64,000 nt of DNA from Pseudomonas sp. UYIF39 (GCF_029963765.1 NZ_JALBYU010000013.1:1-64000); one strand, 5' to 3'; counted from the stretch's first letter, positions 15,574-25,357 are shown. The notes: generated by a model not told the origin, from the sequence alone. Program-made: numbers and translations.

Positions 15574-17145
15574 TTGCCTATCCCTCTTCACGATCCGCTC
15601 AACGCCACCGGCGTCACGTTGAAACGGTTACCTCTGCGCAAAGCAGCGGTACTGTTTATTGCGGTCGTGTGCCTGAGCCTGTGCGGTTTGCTGTACCTGC
15701 AACTGGATCAGTCGCGCCGACATGACCTGGCATTGGCGCAAGTGGCGTCATCAAACCTGACGCGGGCCATGGCGCAGCAGGCCGAAGACACTTTCATGCA
15801 AGCCGATCTGGTGCTGGCCAGTCTGACCGACTGGATTCAGACTGACGGTTTCGGTGCGCCCCAAAAGGCTCGCTTGCAGAAAGTGTTCGCCCGGCGGGTG
15901 CAGGCGCTGAATCAATTGCACGGGATATTTCTGTTCGACCAGAAGGGGCAGTGGGTCGTTACCTCTTTCGACGAACTGCCACGCGGACCAGGTGTGGGGG
16001 ATCGCGATTATTTCAAGTTCCACCAGCAGAACGTCTCCTCCCAGGCACACATCGGAGCGGCGATTCGCAGTCGGGAAAATGGCGAGTGGATCATCCCGAT
16101 ATCCAAACGTGTGAATGACAAAAATGGCAATTTCCAGGGCGTCTTGTTGGCCGGTATCAAGATGGCGTACTTCGATCAGTTCTTCAAAAGCTTCAGCATT
16201 GATGACAACGGTTCGATGTTTTTGGGACTGACCGACGGAACGCTGCTGGCGCGACGGCCGTTTGTGGAATCGCTGATTGGCACATCACTGGCCAGGAGCG
16301 AGATTTTCGAGAAATTTCTGCCCAACGCGCCTTCCGGTAACGCGATGTTCCGCTCGCTGGTCGATGGTGTTGTGCGGTTGTATGGCTACCGTCAGCTCGA
16401 CACTTATCCGCTGGTCGTGTCGGCCGCCTCGTCCAGGGATTCGATTCTCAAGGATTGGTACGACACGGCATTTCGCTCCTCAGTCATCGTTGCCCTGGTG
16501 GTGTTGGGCGTGGGGCTGTTCGGTTGGATGTTCCTTTATCAGGTGCGTGTCGGCGAACAGGTCGAGGCGGATTTGCGCAAGGCAAAGGAAGCGCTGAAGC
16601 TGATCGCGACCCACGACAGCCTGACCGGCCTGGGCAATCGCCGGTTGTTCGAGGGGGCGCTGGATATCGAGTTCGGCCGAGGTGCCCGGCAGTCGAGTTC
16701 GCTGAGCCTGATCATGCTCGATATCGATTATTTCAAGCGCTACAACGACGCTTACGGCCACGTGGCGGGGGATCATTGCCTGGCTGAAGTGGCGCGGGCG
16801 CTGAAGGGGTGCTGCCATCGAAAAGCCGATTTGGCCGTGCGGTACGGCGGTGAGGAGTTTGCGGTATTGCTGCCCGACACCGACATTCACGGTGCGATGG
16901 TGATTGCCGAGCAGATCCGCCGCAGCGTCATGGACAAGAACATCATCCACAGCGGTTCACCCTCGGGCTTCGTGACGGTCAGTCTGGGTTGTTATTCGTT
17001 TGTGCCGACGGGGCGGGACAGCATGGAAGTGTTTATCGAACGTGCGGATGCGGCGCTGTATCAAGCCAAGCATTCGGGGCGAAACCGCTCGGCGGTGCTG
17101 TCGATGGAGGGCGGTGTCGAGGCACTGCTGCGTTCGGATCGTTGA
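15574..17145 (+). CDS. Membrane diguanylate cyclase with Cache sensor domain
   Basis: A 523-residue protein starting with TTG behind AGGA. It has a first membrane helix (AAVLFIAVVCLSLCGLLYL, about 23-41), a periplasmic double-Cache sensor (about 50-290), a second helix (SSVIVALVVLGVGLFGWMFL) and a GGDEF domain. The active site is RYGGEEFAVLLPD, and RKAD five residues before GGEEF is a canonical inhibitory I-site, so it should make c-di-GMP under product feedback. The ligand is unknown. It is transcribed alone. Confidence 0.88.
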   Translation: MPIPLHDPLNATGVTLKRLPLRKAAVLFIAVVCLSLCGLLYLQLDQSRRHDLALAQVASSNLTRAMAQQAEDTFMQADLVLASLTDWIQTDGFGAPQKARLQKVFARRVQALNQLHGIFLFDQKGQWVVTSFDELPRGPGVGDRDYFKFHQQNVSSQAHIGAAIRSRENGEWIIPISKRVNDKNGNFQGVLLAGIKMAYFDQFFKSFSIDDNGSMFLGLTDGTLLARRPFVESLIGTSLARSEIFEKFLPNAPSGNAMFRSLVDGVVRLYGYRQLDTYPLVVSAASSRDSILKDWYDTAFRSSVIVALVVLGVGLFGWMFLYQVRVGEQVEADLRKAKEALKLIATHDSLTGLGNRRLFEGALDIEFGRGARQSSSLSLIMLDIDYFKRYNDAYGHVAGDHCLAEVARALKGCCHRKADLAVRYGGEEFAVLLPDTDIHGAMVIAEQIRRSVMDKNIIHSGSPSGFVTVSLGCYSFVPTGRDSMEVFIERADAALYQAKHSGRNRSAVLSMEGGVEALLRSDR

Positions 17146-17277
17146 GGTGTCTCTCGATGGTGTTTCACCCGCGCAACAACTCTGCCAGCCGGCTGTCTGC
17201 CTGTCAGATCCTCTTCAATTGATCGTCTAGAGTTGCGGTAACGCTGCCGATCCCGGCAGGTCTCCCCCACCGCACGG

Positions 17278-18696
17278 ATGATCGTCAGAATGTTGATTAC
17301 TCAAGCATTGACAGCCGTTGCTCTAACCGTTGCAGCCTGCGCCATCTTTCCGCTCGCGAGCCACGCTCAATCGAAAGTCACAGCCGAAGAAGCACACGCC
17401 ATCGGTGTGGATGCCTATGTGTATTTTTATCCGCTGTTGACCATGGACATCACCCGCAAACAATTCACCAACATCGAGTCGGGCAAGGAATTCGGTAAAG
17501 GTCCGATGAATATGTTTGTCAGCGTGCCGCAGTATCCACCTGCCGATTTCAAAGGGGTGGTGCGCTCGAACTTCGACACCTTGTATTCCATTGCCTGGCT
17601 GGACTTGACCAAAGAACCGCTGGTGATTGCAGCGCCCGATACGGCCGGGCGTTTTTACCTGCTGCCGATGCTCGACATGTGGACCGATGTGTTCGCCTCA
17701 CCGGGCTGGCGCACCACGGGCACCCAAGCGGGGCAGTTTCTGGTGACACCACCGGGCTGGACCGGGACGGTGCCTGCCGGACTGAACCATCTGCCGGCGC
17801 CCACGCCCTTTGTCTGGGTCATTGGCCGCACCAAGACCGACGGCGCTGCGGACTACGCGGTGGTGCACAAGATTCAGGCCGGCTACACAGTGACGCCGTT
17901 GTCCCGCCTGGGCAAAAGCCCTGAGCCGGTCAGCGTGAACGTCGACCCGGCCGTGGACATGACGACCCCGCCGAAGATCCAGGTCGACACAATGTCGGCA
18001 GCCAACTACTTTGCCTACGCCGCCGAACTGCTCAAAGTGCACCCCGCGCACATCACTGATCAGCCGATCCTGGCGCAGATGAAGCGTATCGGTATCGAAC
18101 CCGGAAAATCGTTCGACATGGATGCGCTGGACCCTGAAATCAAAGCAGCGCTTCAGACCGTGCCCGAGGACGCGCAGACGCTGATGACGTGGAAGGTGCC
18201 AACCCTCGCTCGCGTGGTCAACGGCTGGTCGATGAACACCGACACCATGGGCGTCTACGGCAACTACTACCTCAAGCGAGCGATCGTCACGCAACTCGGG
18301 CTCGGCGCCAACTTGCCCGAAGATGCGATTTATCCGCTGAACATCGGCGATGTCGAAGGCAAGCCACTCGATGGAGCGAACAAGTACGTGCTGCATTTCG
18401 ACAAGGGTGAAATGCCGCCGGTAAACGCTTTCTGGTCGATCACCTTGTACGACCCTGAAGGATTCCAGGTCGGTAATGCGCTCAACCGTTTTGCATTCAG
18501 TAGTTGGATGCCGTTCAAGACGAACGCCGACGGTTCGCTGGACATCTACTTCCAACACGAAAACCCGGGCAAGGACCTTGAAGCCAATTGGCTGCCGGCG
18601 CCGAAGGGCGGGTTCAACCTGACCATGCGTTTGTATGGGCCCAAGCCCGAGGTACTGAACGGCAAGTGGAATCCGCCGCCGGTCAAACGAGCCTAG
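17278..18696 (+). CDS. DUF1254/DUF1214 protein, secreted
   Basis: A 472-residue protein with a signal peptide ending near SHAQS. The N-terminal DUF1254 part has DAYVYFYPLLTMDITRKQF and VRSNFDTLYSIAWLDL. The C-terminal DUF1214 part has YVLHFDKGEMPPVNAFWSIT and ENPGKDLEANWLPAPKGGF. These pairs form one periplasmic protein whose reaction is not established. It starts with ATG at 17278 and ends at a bidirectional terminator shared with the convergent Gly-rich gene. Confidence 0.88.
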   Translation: MIVRMLITQALTAVALTVAACAIFPLASHAQSKVTAEEAHAIGVDAYVYFYPLLTMDITRKQFTNIESGKEFGKGPMNMFVSVPQYPPADFKGVVRSNFDTLYSIAWLDLTKEPLVIAAPDTAGRFYLLPMLDMWTDVFASPGWRTTGTQAGQFLVTPPGWTGTVPAGLNHLPAPTPFVWVIGRTKTDGAADYAVVHKIQAGYTVTPLSRLGKSPEPVSVNVDPAVDMTTPPKIQVDTMSAANYFAYAAELLKVHPAHITDQPILAQMKRIGIEPGKSFDMDALDPEIKAALQTVPEDAQTLMTWKVPTLARVVNGWSMNTDTMGVYGNYYLKRAIVTQLGLGANLPEDAIYPLNIGDVEGKPLDGANKYVLHFDKGEMPPVNAFWSITLYDPEGFQVGNALNRFAFSSWMPFKTNADGSLDIYFQHENPGKDLEANWLPAPKGGFNLTMRLYGPKPEVLNGKWNPPPVKRA

Positions 18697-18712
18697 TAGC
18701 GGGTATCAGACC

Positions 18713-18743
18713 AAAAAGCAGCCGCCGATTATCGGCTGCTTTT
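18713..18743. terminator. Bidirectional terminator between convergent genes
   Basis: Arms AAAAGCAGCCG (18714-18724) and CGGCTGCTTTT (18733-18743) give A/T runs on both sides, so it can stop both converging transcripts. The stop codon of the minus-strand gene lies in the loop. Confidence 0.88.
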
Positions 18744-19067
18744 ACGCGTCCAGCTGCCCGTCCCGCCGCCGGCGCCGCCCGTTCCACCACCCGCCGCGCC
18801 CGTGCCACCCCCCGCGCCAGAGCCGCTGTTCCCGGCATTGCCACCATTTCCGCCACCCGACGAGCCCGATCCGCTATTGCCGCCGTTAGCGTTATGGTCG
18901 CTCGAGGGTTGGCCAGGGTTATTGTTGGGCGCAATTATCGAGCCGCCGATTGAACCCGATTGGGTACCGGTCGCATCAGCGCCATCGCCTGAGGCTTTAA
19001 AAATGCCGACGGACATGGCGGACAGCACTCCAGCCAGTAATAGCGAAGTCATTTTGATGGTCATCAT
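18729..19067 (-). CDS. Secreted Gly/Ser/Asn-rich low-complexity protein
   Basis: About 112 residues. The start MMTIKMTSLLLAG is chosen because TAGGAGACGCACC precedes it. A signal peptide is followed by a mature part that is mostly Gly, Ser, Asn and Ala (GSGSSGGGNGGNAGNSGSG), ending in a basic SWTRKSSR. The repeats suggest a flexible surface or matrix polypeptide. No family was recognised. The repeat region may vary in length between strains. Confidence 0.6.
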   Translation of the reverse strand: MMTIKMTSLLLAGVLSAMSVGIFKASGDGADATGTQSGSIGGSIIAPNNNPGQPSSDHNANGGNSGSGSSGGGNGGNAGNSGSGAGGGTGAAGGGTGGAGGGTGSWTRKSSR

Positions 19068-19309
19068 GGTGCGTCTCCTAGATGAGTCGTTACCTGATGT
19101 TGGTGTGAAGGGCAGTACAGTGCCGACATCGCGGCCGTCCATTGGCAATGATTGTGTCAACGGTTCTTCAATTGCTGCAATGGCTTGCGTTATCCAGGCG
19201 CCAGGGCCCAGCATGGCTGCTATGGTCAGTGAACGTTCGGCCAGTGCCCTGGTAAAAAAGCATCGCGAGCGTCGCATCCCGATCAGGCAAACGATTGACA
19301 GGAAAGTGT

Positions 19310-21880
19310 ATGGATATGACTGCCGTTACTACCGTCACCGCTCCCCGTCATACGCCGATAACCCGTAACCTGGTGTTTGTCGTCGGCTTGCTGTTTGTTC
19401 TGGGTGTGCTGATCGCCCTGTTGGCCTTGTTCAACATTGCCTGGAGGCTGGACGCCCAGGAGCTGGCCAAGACCACTTTCTACACCCAGCGTGCGCTGGA
19501 AAACCGCATCACCGCCTCGAAAAGCTACGTCGCCAGTTATGCAAACTGGACGACCGCCTACGACCATTTGAACGGCCAGGTCGATGTGCAATGGGCCTAC
19601 ATCGAGCAGAACCTGGGCAAAACCTTGTTCAGCATCGATCACTACGATGGCGTCTTCGTGGTCGATTATCAGCAAACCAAATACGCAGTGGTGCGCGGGC
19701 TTCAGGTGCAGGAGGCTGCGACCACCTATCTTTCGGCATCGATGGCGACGCTGATAGAGGCAGTCCGGAGTCAGAAAAGCCTCATTGATCCCGTCAGCCA
19801 GTTCACGCTGTTCGAGGGCAAACCGGCATTGTTGACGGCTGCCGCGATTGTCCCCAATGACGAAAGGCCGGCGGTCGATCCGCAAAGCACCTCGGTGCTG
19901 GTGTTCGTTGACCAATTAAGCCCTGACAAGCTCAGCGCCCTGAGCGCCGATTACGGTTTGCATGATTTGAACCTGGCGCCTGATAACGCTATCTCGCCCG
20001 ACAAGCCAGCCGTGGCACTGGCGGACACCGGCTACAGCCTGGTTTCCCGACTTGAGCAACCGGGTCACCAGTTACTCTGGTCGCTGCTGCCGCCATTGGG
20101 CGGTGCGCTGTTGGTGCTGGCGTTGTTAACGGCTTATTTTTTCCGGTATGTCTTACGCACGTCCGGGCACGTGGATGCCAGCTACACCAGTCTCGATTTA
20201 TCGAACCAGGCGCTGGAGGCCAGTGAAGAGCGTTTTCGTGCCGTGGCTGAGGCCGCTTCCGACTGGATCTGGGAAATCGACGACAAACATTGCATCTCTT
20301 ATCTGTCAGGACGTTTCGCCACCGTCACCGGTTTTTCCGATCAGCAATGGATCGGGCAGGACATCGGGCAACTGCTCAATTGCGATACGATCCCCTTGTC
20401 GCTGTGGCTGCATAAGCTCAATGAAGAACTGCCTGTCAGCCATTTGCGCTGCTCCTATCGCGATCAGTCGGGACAACAGCGTATTTGCCGGGTTTCGGCA
20501 CGACCGATCCATCGCAAGGGTGCGGTGCTGGGTTATCGCGGAACGGCCAGCGACATCACCGATGAAGTCGCCGCCCATGCCCAGATCCAGCATCTTTCGT
20601 TGCACGATGCCCTGACGGGGCTGCCGAATCGCAACAAACTGGCGCGTTTCCTCGACGAGGCCCTGGCGCAGAAAGAGCATTCGGCAGCGCTGGCGCTGTT
20701 GATGATCGATCTGGATAACTTCAAGCCGATCAACGATTCCCTCGGCCACCCGGCCGGCGACGCCGTGCTGCTGGAAGTGGCCACTCGATTGCGCGAGTGC
20801 ACGCGGGACATTGATCTGGTCGCCCGGATCGGTGGTGATGAGTTTGTGCTGGTGCTCAACGGCATGGACAGCCACGCCGAAATCGACCGGTTCTGCGAGC
20901 GTTTGCTCGAGAGCCTGCAAAAGCCGATTCATTACGAACATCACACGCTGCACATCGGGGCGAGCATCGGTGTCGCCTTGAGTCGGCGTCAGGGGCACAT
21001 TCCCAATGAGCTGATCCGGTGTGCCGACATTGCGCTGTATCAAGCTAAATCCGACGGCAAGAAGACCTGGTGCTACTTTGCGCCGCACATGAACGATCAG
21101 ATCCAGCACCGCCGACAATTGGAAAACGACCTGCGCCGGGCGATCAATAACAACGAGTTCGTGATCCATTACCAGCCGCGCTACAACATGGGCGGGAAGC
21201 AGGTGGTTTCGGTGGAAGCGTTGCTGCGCTGGCAGCATCCGGAACAGGGGCTGCTGAGCCCCGACGAGTTTATCCCTTTGGCCGAGCAGACTGACCTGAT
21301 TGTGCCTTTGGGGCGCTGGGTGTTGCGCGAAGCCTGTGAAACGGCCCTGACCTGGCCCGGTGCGTTGATGGTGTCGGTCAATTTGTCGCCTGTTCAATTT
21401 GCCCGCAGTGATGTGGTGGAAGACGTCAGGGAGGCATTGATCCAGACCCGATTACCGGCCAGTCGCCTGGAGCTGGAAATCACCGAAAACGTGATGCTCA
21501 TCGATGTGGATGGCGCGTTGGCGACCATGAATGCGCTCAAGGAACTGGGCGTGCGGTTGAACATGGACGATTTCGGTACCGGCTATTCGTCCCTGGGTTA
21601 CTTGCGCACGTACCCGTTCGACGGGATCAAGATCGACAAGCGTTTCATCTCGTCCATGAGCGGCGGCGGCAATGACCGCGCCGTGGTACAGGCGATCATC
21701 AACCTGGGCAAAGCCATGGGCTTGACCGTGACGGCAGAGGGCGTCGAGACCCTGGAGCAACTGGATTTCCTGGTCTCGGACCAGTGCAATGAGGTGCAGG
21801 GTTTCTACTTGAGTCGGCCTATGGAAAAGCAGGCGCTACTGCCATTGCTCAAGGCGTCGCATGACGAGTTCCCAGTGTAG
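19310..21880 (+). CDS. Membrane CHASE4-PAS-GGDEF-EAL c-di-GMP protein
   Basis: About 856 residues. The start at ATGGATATG (19310) behind AGGAAAG is preferred to an upstream TTG. Domains in order: membrane helix (NLVFVVGLLFVLGVLIALLA), CHASE4-like periplasmic sensor (about 50-240), second helix near 275, PAS (about 310-420), GGDEF (RIGGDEFVLVL with RDID as I-site) and EAL. The EAL motifs EALLRW, ENVM, DDFGTGYSSL and TAEGVET are all intact, so it should be a c-di-GMP phosphodiesterase; a cyclase activity is also possible. Confidence 0.9.
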   Translation: MDMTAVTTVTAPRHTPITRNLVFVVGLLFVLGVLIALLALFNIAWRLDAQELAKTTFYTQRALENRITASKSYVASYANWTTAYDHLNGQVDVQWAYIEQNLGKTLFSIDHYDGVFVVDYQQTKYAVVRGLQVQEAATTYLSASMATLIEAVRSQKSLIDPVSQFTLFEGKPALLTAAAIVPNDERPAVDPQSTSVLVFVDQLSPDKLSALSADYGLHDLNLAPDNAISPDKPAVALADTGYSLVSRLEQPGHQLLWSLLPPLGGALLVLALLTAYFFRYVLRTSGHVDASYTSLDLSNQALEASEERFRAVAEAASDWIWEIDDKHCISYLSGRFATVTGFSDQQWIGQDIGQLLNCDTIPLSLWLHKLNEELPVSHLRCSYRDQSGQQRICRVSARPIHRKGAVLGYRGTASDITDEVAAHAQIQHLSLHDALTGLPNRNKLARFLDEALAQKEHSAALALLMIDLDNFKPINDSLGHPAGDAVLLEVATRLRECTRDIDLVARIGGDEFVLVLNGMDSHAEIDRFCERLLESLQKPIHYEHHTLHIGASIGVALSRRQGHIPNELIRCADIALYQAKSDGKKTWCYFAPHMNDQIQHRRQLENDLRRAINNNEFVIHYQPRYNMGGKQVVSVEALLRWQHPEQGLLSPDEFIPLAEQTDLIVPLGRWVLREACETALTWPGALMVSVNLSPVQFARSDVVEDVREALIQTRLPASRLELEITENVMLIDVDGALATMNALKELGVRLNMDDFGTGYSSLGYLRTYPFDGIKIDKRFISSMSGGGNDRAVVQAIINLGKAMGLTVTAEGVETLEQLDFLVSDQCNEVQGFYLSRPMEKQALLPLLKASHDEFPV

Positions 21881-21896
21881 GGGCGAGCGTTGGAAC

Positions 21897-22691
21897 ATGA
21901 AGAACCTGAAAATCGCGACATTCAACGTCAACGGCATGCGCGCTCGACTGCCCAACTTGCTGGCCTGGCTTGAGCGAGAGCAGCCGGACATCGCGTGTTT
22001 GCAGGAGCTCAAGTCGGTCGACAGTGCTTTCCCCGCCGCCGAGCTTGAGGCCGCTGGCTATGGCGCGATCTGGCAAGGTCAGTCTTCGTGGAACGGCGTG
22101 GCGATTCTGGCGCGGGATGCTCAGCCGCTGGAGAGTCGCCGAGGCCTGCCGGGTGATGACAGCGACACCCATAGCCGGTATCTGGAGGCCGCCGTGCACG
22201 GGATTCTGGTGGGCTGTCTGTACCTGCCCAACGGCAACCCGCAGCCGGGGCCGAAGTTCGATTACAAGCTGGCGTGGTTCGAACGACTGATCCACTACGC
22301 GCAGACGCTTCAGGCCAGTGAGCATCCCGTGGTCCTGGCCGGTGACTACAACGTGGTGCCCACCGACCTGGACATCTACAACCCGCGATCCTGGCTGAAG
22401 GATGCATTGCTGCAACCTGAAAGCCGCGAGTGTTATCAGCGCCTGCTGGCCCAAGGCTGGACCGACTCCTTGCGCCATCTGTATCCGGAGGATCGGCTCT
22501 ATACCTTCTGGGATTATTTTCGCCAGCACTGGCAGAAAAACTCCGGGCTGCGAATCGATCATCTGTTGCTTAACCCGGCGCTGAGTCTTTATCTGCAGGA
22601 GGCCGGAGTCGATGCCTGGGTTCGCAACGAGCCCCACGCGAGTGATCATGCGCCGACGTGGATTCGGTTGAGTTCGCGCAAGCGGCGTTGA
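21897..22691 (+). CDS. xthA: Exodeoxyribonuclease III
   Basis: A 264-residue AP endonuclease of the exonuclease III family, acting in base excision repair. Motifs: NVNGMRARLPNLLAWL, CLQELKS with the metal-binding Glu, GDYNVVPTDLDIYNP, RIDHLLLNP and the catalytic ASDHAPTW near the end. The start MKNLKIATF is chosen over an upstream one that would overlap the preceding gene. Several Pseudomonas genomes carry more than one copy, so this could be a paralogue of the main xth. Confidence 0.9.
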   Translation: MKNLKIATFNVNGMRARLPNLLAWLEREQPDIACLQELKSVDSAFPAAELEAAGYGAIWQGQSSWNGVAILARDAQPLESRRGLPGDDSDTHSRYLEAAVHGILVGCLYLPNGNPQPGPKFDYKLAWFERLIHYAQTLQASEHPVVLAGDYNVVPTDLDIYNPRSWLKDALLQPESRECYQRLLAQGWTDSLRHLYPEDRLYTFWDYFRQHWQKNSGLRIDHLLLNPALSLYLQEAGVDAWVRNEPHASDHAPTWIRLSSRKRR

Positions 22692-22722
22692 TCTTTACGT
22701 GTGCCCCGATTGGCTAAATCAA

Positions 22723-22752
22723 TTGTCAGTTAAACCGCTTTTTCCCTTATAC
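22723..22752 (+). promoter_or_regulatory. Sigma70-type promoter of the NAT gene
   Basis: TTGTCA (22723-22728) and TTATAC (22747-22752) are 18 bp apart, about 50 bp before the start codon. The match is good, but it is only a sequence match. Confidence 0.5.
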
Positions 22753-22801
22753 ATGGCGCCCATCGGCGGAGAAATCCGGCCCCATGCAAAAGGACTGAGC
22801 A

Positions 22802-23629
22802 ATGAGCGAGCCACACCTGAGCAATCTTGCGTTGTACCTGCAGCGCCTGGGCTTCAACGCGCCTCCGGCGCCGACCCTGGAGACCCTGCGCCAACTTCAA
22901 CTGCGCCACACCGGCGCCTTCCCGTTCGAAAACCTCAGCACGTTGTCGGGCCAGCCGGTGCTCATCGACCTGCCGTCAATCGAGCAAAAGGTCCTGCACG
23001 ATGGCCGTGGTGGTTACTGCTACGAACTCAACAACCTGTTCCTGGCCTTGCTCCAGGCGCTGGGCTTTGAAGTTCGCGGCATCTCCGGCCGAGTGGTCAT
23101 GGGCCAGCCCGAAGGCGCATGGACCGCCCGTACACACCGCTTGAGCCTGGTAACCCTGGACGGCGTGCGCTACATCACCGACGTCGGCTTCGGCGGCATG
23201 GTGCCCACCGCACCGCTGATGCTCGATACCCCGGCCGAACAGCTTACGCCCCACGAACCCTATCGCATCGAACAGCACGAGGATGGCTACACCCTGCGCG
23301 CCAACGTCGCCGGCGAATGGCGGGCTATGTACATTTTCGATTTGCAGCGCCAGGAAGACATTGATTACGCCGTTGGCAACTGGTATGTCTCGACCCACCC
23401 CGAATCGTCGTTTGCCAGGCAACTGATGGTGGCGCGCACCGGCGAAGGGTGGCGCCGCACGCTGAACAACGGCAGTTATGCGATTCATCGGATCGGCAGT
23501 GAGACTGAGCGGCGGCAGGTGACCGATGTGGATGAATTGATGGGTTTGTTGCGCAGTGAGTTCGGTATTCGGGTGCCGCGGGAGGCGGCGTTGCGCCGGG
23601 TTATTGAAGGGCTGATTCAACAACCCTGA
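22802..23629 (+). CDS. nat: Arylamine N-acetyltransferase
   Basis: A 275-residue cytoplasmic enzyme that moves acetyl from acetyl-CoA to arylamines and hydrazines. The catalytic triad is visible: Cys in GRGGYCYELNNL (about residue 70), His in RTHRLSLVTL (about 109) and Asp in YITDVGFGG (about 124). TGAFPFENLSTLSG near the start is a family hallmark. Length is normal. AGGACTGAGCA gives the ribosome site. Confidence 0.92.
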   Translation: MSEPHLSNLALYLQRLGFNAPPAPTLETLRQLQLRHTGAFPFENLSTLSGQPVLIDLPSIEQKVLHDGRGGYCYELNNLFLALLQALGFEVRGISGRVVMGQPEGAWTARTHRLSLVTLDGVRYITDVGFGGMVPTAPLMLDTPAEQLTPHEPYRIEQHEDGYTLRANVAGEWRAMYIFDLQRQEDIDYAVGNWYVSTHPESSFARQLMVARTGEGWRRTLNNGSYAIHRIGSETERRQVTDVDELMGLLRSEFGIRVPREAALRRVIEGLIQQP

Positions 23630-23650
23630 GCCACATTTCGCCCCTGAACC

Positions 23651-24130
23651 TCACAGCTGCAGCCCCTCCTGCACCACCGAAAGCAGAGTGTCTTCGGTCA
23701 TGGCGATCGCATCCGGTTGTTGCCCGGATTGATCGATCGCCTGCAGCCACCACTGTGTCTCGCCGTGTTCGCTCACGGTTCGCAACAGTGCCTTTCCCAG
23801 GGAGCGGATCTCGACCCGCCCGGCACCATCCTCAGTGAAACGAGCGATGGGGTCGAAGCTGATGCTGTGGTGATTGCCTTCAATCAGTAACTGGTCGATG
23901 GCGTAGTCGTAGGTCGCACCGTCAGGATGACGCTCGAAGACGTGCGTAGGCACTCGCCGGATGTTCAGCCCGGCTTCGCTGAGCGGCGCCAGCCAGGTTT
24001 CGATGAGGTGGTACAGCTCGTAAACCTGCGCAGGCCAGCCGTCTATCTGCTGATCGGCGCAGAGTGTCGCGTCGGCGCTGGACTGCTGGGTTTGCTTCAG
24101 TTTCGCGGCGAGTTGGTCAGCCTTGCTCAT
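23651..24130 (-). CDS. Conserved hypothetical protein
   Basis: A 159-residue soluble protein with no signal or membrane helix. It begins MSKADQLAAKLKQTQQ and has PAQVYELYHLIETWLAPL in the middle. No family was recognised. It faces the NAT gene with a 21-bp gap and no clear terminator between them. The even high-GC codon use argues that it is real. Confidence 0.6.
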   Translation of the reverse strand: MSKADQLAAKLKQTQQSSADATLCADQQIDGWPAQVYELYHLIETWLAPLSEAGLNIRRVPTHVFERHPDGATYDYAIDQLLIEGNHHSISFDPIARFTEDGAGRVEIRSLGKALLRTVSEHGETQWWLQAIDQSGQQPDAIAMTEDTLLSVVQEGLQL

Positions 24131-24260
24131 GTCGATTTCCTATCGTGGTCTCAGTGCGAGCGTACCTCTATCAAGGTAGTGCACGTCTTGCCTTGCGTCA
24201 TGTTGCCGGGAGGTTTTGGCTTCAAGGAGCTGCCGACTAAGAGTCTCGCAGTCTCGCGTT

Positions 24261-24713
24261 TTAACGAATATCCCGCCGCCACGTTCCGCTCTTGGGATGA
24301 AATCGCCTGCACGCCATTCCCAATCTCGGGTACATCCAGGGGATGCCGAACCGGCGAACCGTGAAGTAAAACCGATAATCGGCCAGGCCCGCGAAGGTCG
24401 CGAAAAAGTGCGACTCGTCCAGCCATACCAGCTCCTCCAGATAGTACGAGCTGTACAGGCACCCGACGACGTGTTCGCTCAATACGCTTTGAAGGTCTTT
24501 ACTGATCAGCGAAAAGCACACGGCTTCTTCAAAGGGGCAGTCGAAGTCGCTCACCAACAGGTAGCCGGAAGCGGTTTCATATTGGCGCAGCAGCGTGCGA
24601 CCAGAAATGACCAGCGCTGAGCGGTGGCCGTCAATGATCACCGGTGATGTGTCGGGGCCCGGGTCGTCGGGGTCTTCAGGCCGCCACAGGGCAAATCGCT
24701 CCAGGGTGTTCAT
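24261..24713 (-). CDS. Hypothetical protein, second gene of a small operon
   Basis: About 150 residues, starting MNTLERFALWRP. The start overlaps the stop of the membrane protein upstream by ATGA, which fixes it. It has a YETASGYLLVSDFDCPFEE segment and a basic end. No domain was recognised. Coupling to a membrane protein suggests a joint role, but nothing more can be said. Confidence 0.6.
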   Translation of the reverse strand: MNTLERFALWRPEDPDDPGPDTSPVIIDGHRSALVISGRTLLRQYETASGYLLVSDFDCPFEEAVCFSLISKDLQSVLSEHVVGCLYSSYYLEELVWLDESHFFATFAGLADYRFYFTVRRFGIPWMYPRLGMACRRFHPKSGTWRRDIR

Positions 24714-25255
24714 GGTCGTGAGAGGGTCCGGGATGTTGCGGCACTTTGGATCTTCTGGACCCGGCACCACGCCCAGTGGGTGATCAGCCCGACTGCCGCG
24801 CCATCGATCAGCCAGAACGACCACAGCAGCCGCCATTTCGGGTGAAGACAGACCAGCCCGGCGATCGCCACACCAGCCAACACGCCAGTCGCCCAGTTGG
24901 CATAGCCCTTGGCGCTGAGCCAGGCGTACAGCGGCGTGAAGCCCACGAGCAGGGGCACCACGCCGAACAATACGCCACCGACCAAAAAAAGCATGAAGAC
25001 GCCGACACCAACCCAGAGGCCAACTTCAAGGTCAGAGGAACCCATGGCATAGGGCACGGCAATGGCCAGGGCTTGCACGGCGACCACGGTGCAAAACGCG
25101 CCAAAGGTCAGGGGCAGAATCTGGGCAAGGTGTTCGAGTGCTGAGCGGTCATTCAAGGAGGCGGCTTCCATGTCCGTAATTGTCCGCCAGAGCTGCGGAG
25201 CGGCAGAGTTTATCAGGGAAGGAGCGGCGCAAGTCTCTTGGTATGAAATGGCCAT
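24710..25255 (-). CDS. Small integral membrane protein of unknown function
   Basis: About 181 residues with four hydrophobic stretches: TFGAFCTVVAVQALAIAV, VGLWVGVGVFMLFLVGG, ATGVLAGVAIAGLVCL and LLWSFWLIDGAAVGLI. The 45-residue N terminus is cytosolic-looking. The start is uncertain: ATG at 25255 is used, but 25300 (behind AGGACAA) or 25171 are possible. It lies divergent to the purine permease gene, so the two share the region with the 16-bp palindrome. Confidence 0.6.
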   Translation of the reverse strand: MAISYQETCAAPSLINSAAPQLWRTITDMEAASLNDRSALEHLAQILPLTFGAFCTVVAVQALAIAVPYAMGSSDLEVGLWVGVGVFMLFLVGGVLFGVVPLLVGFTPLYAWLSAKGYANWATGVLAGVAIAGLVCLHPKWRLLWSFWLIDGAAVGLITHWAWCRVQKIQSAATSRTLSRP

Positions 25256-25275
25256 GTGTCCATCATCTGACTGAT

Positions 25276-25291
25276 GAGTTGTATACAACTC
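25276..25291. promoter_or_regulatory. Perfect 16-bp palindrome, probable GntR-type operator
   Basis: GAGTTGTATACAACTC is a perfect palindrome in the divergent region before the permease gene. The core TTGTATACAA is the kind of site bound by GntR/FadR-subfamily regulators. Its position about 70-80 bp before the permease start suggests control of that gene; the regulator is not in the window. Confidence 0.55.
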
Positions 25292-25357
25292 TATAGACAT
25301 TTGTCCTGAGTCTTGCATACAGTGTGCGCATAACAAAAACCAGGGAACCCCCCAACC

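Noticed and set aside
20306..21397. 363-residue frame antisense to the GGDEF-EAL gene
   Set aside because: The plus strand encodes intact GGDEF and EAL motifs; the antisense frame has no domain.
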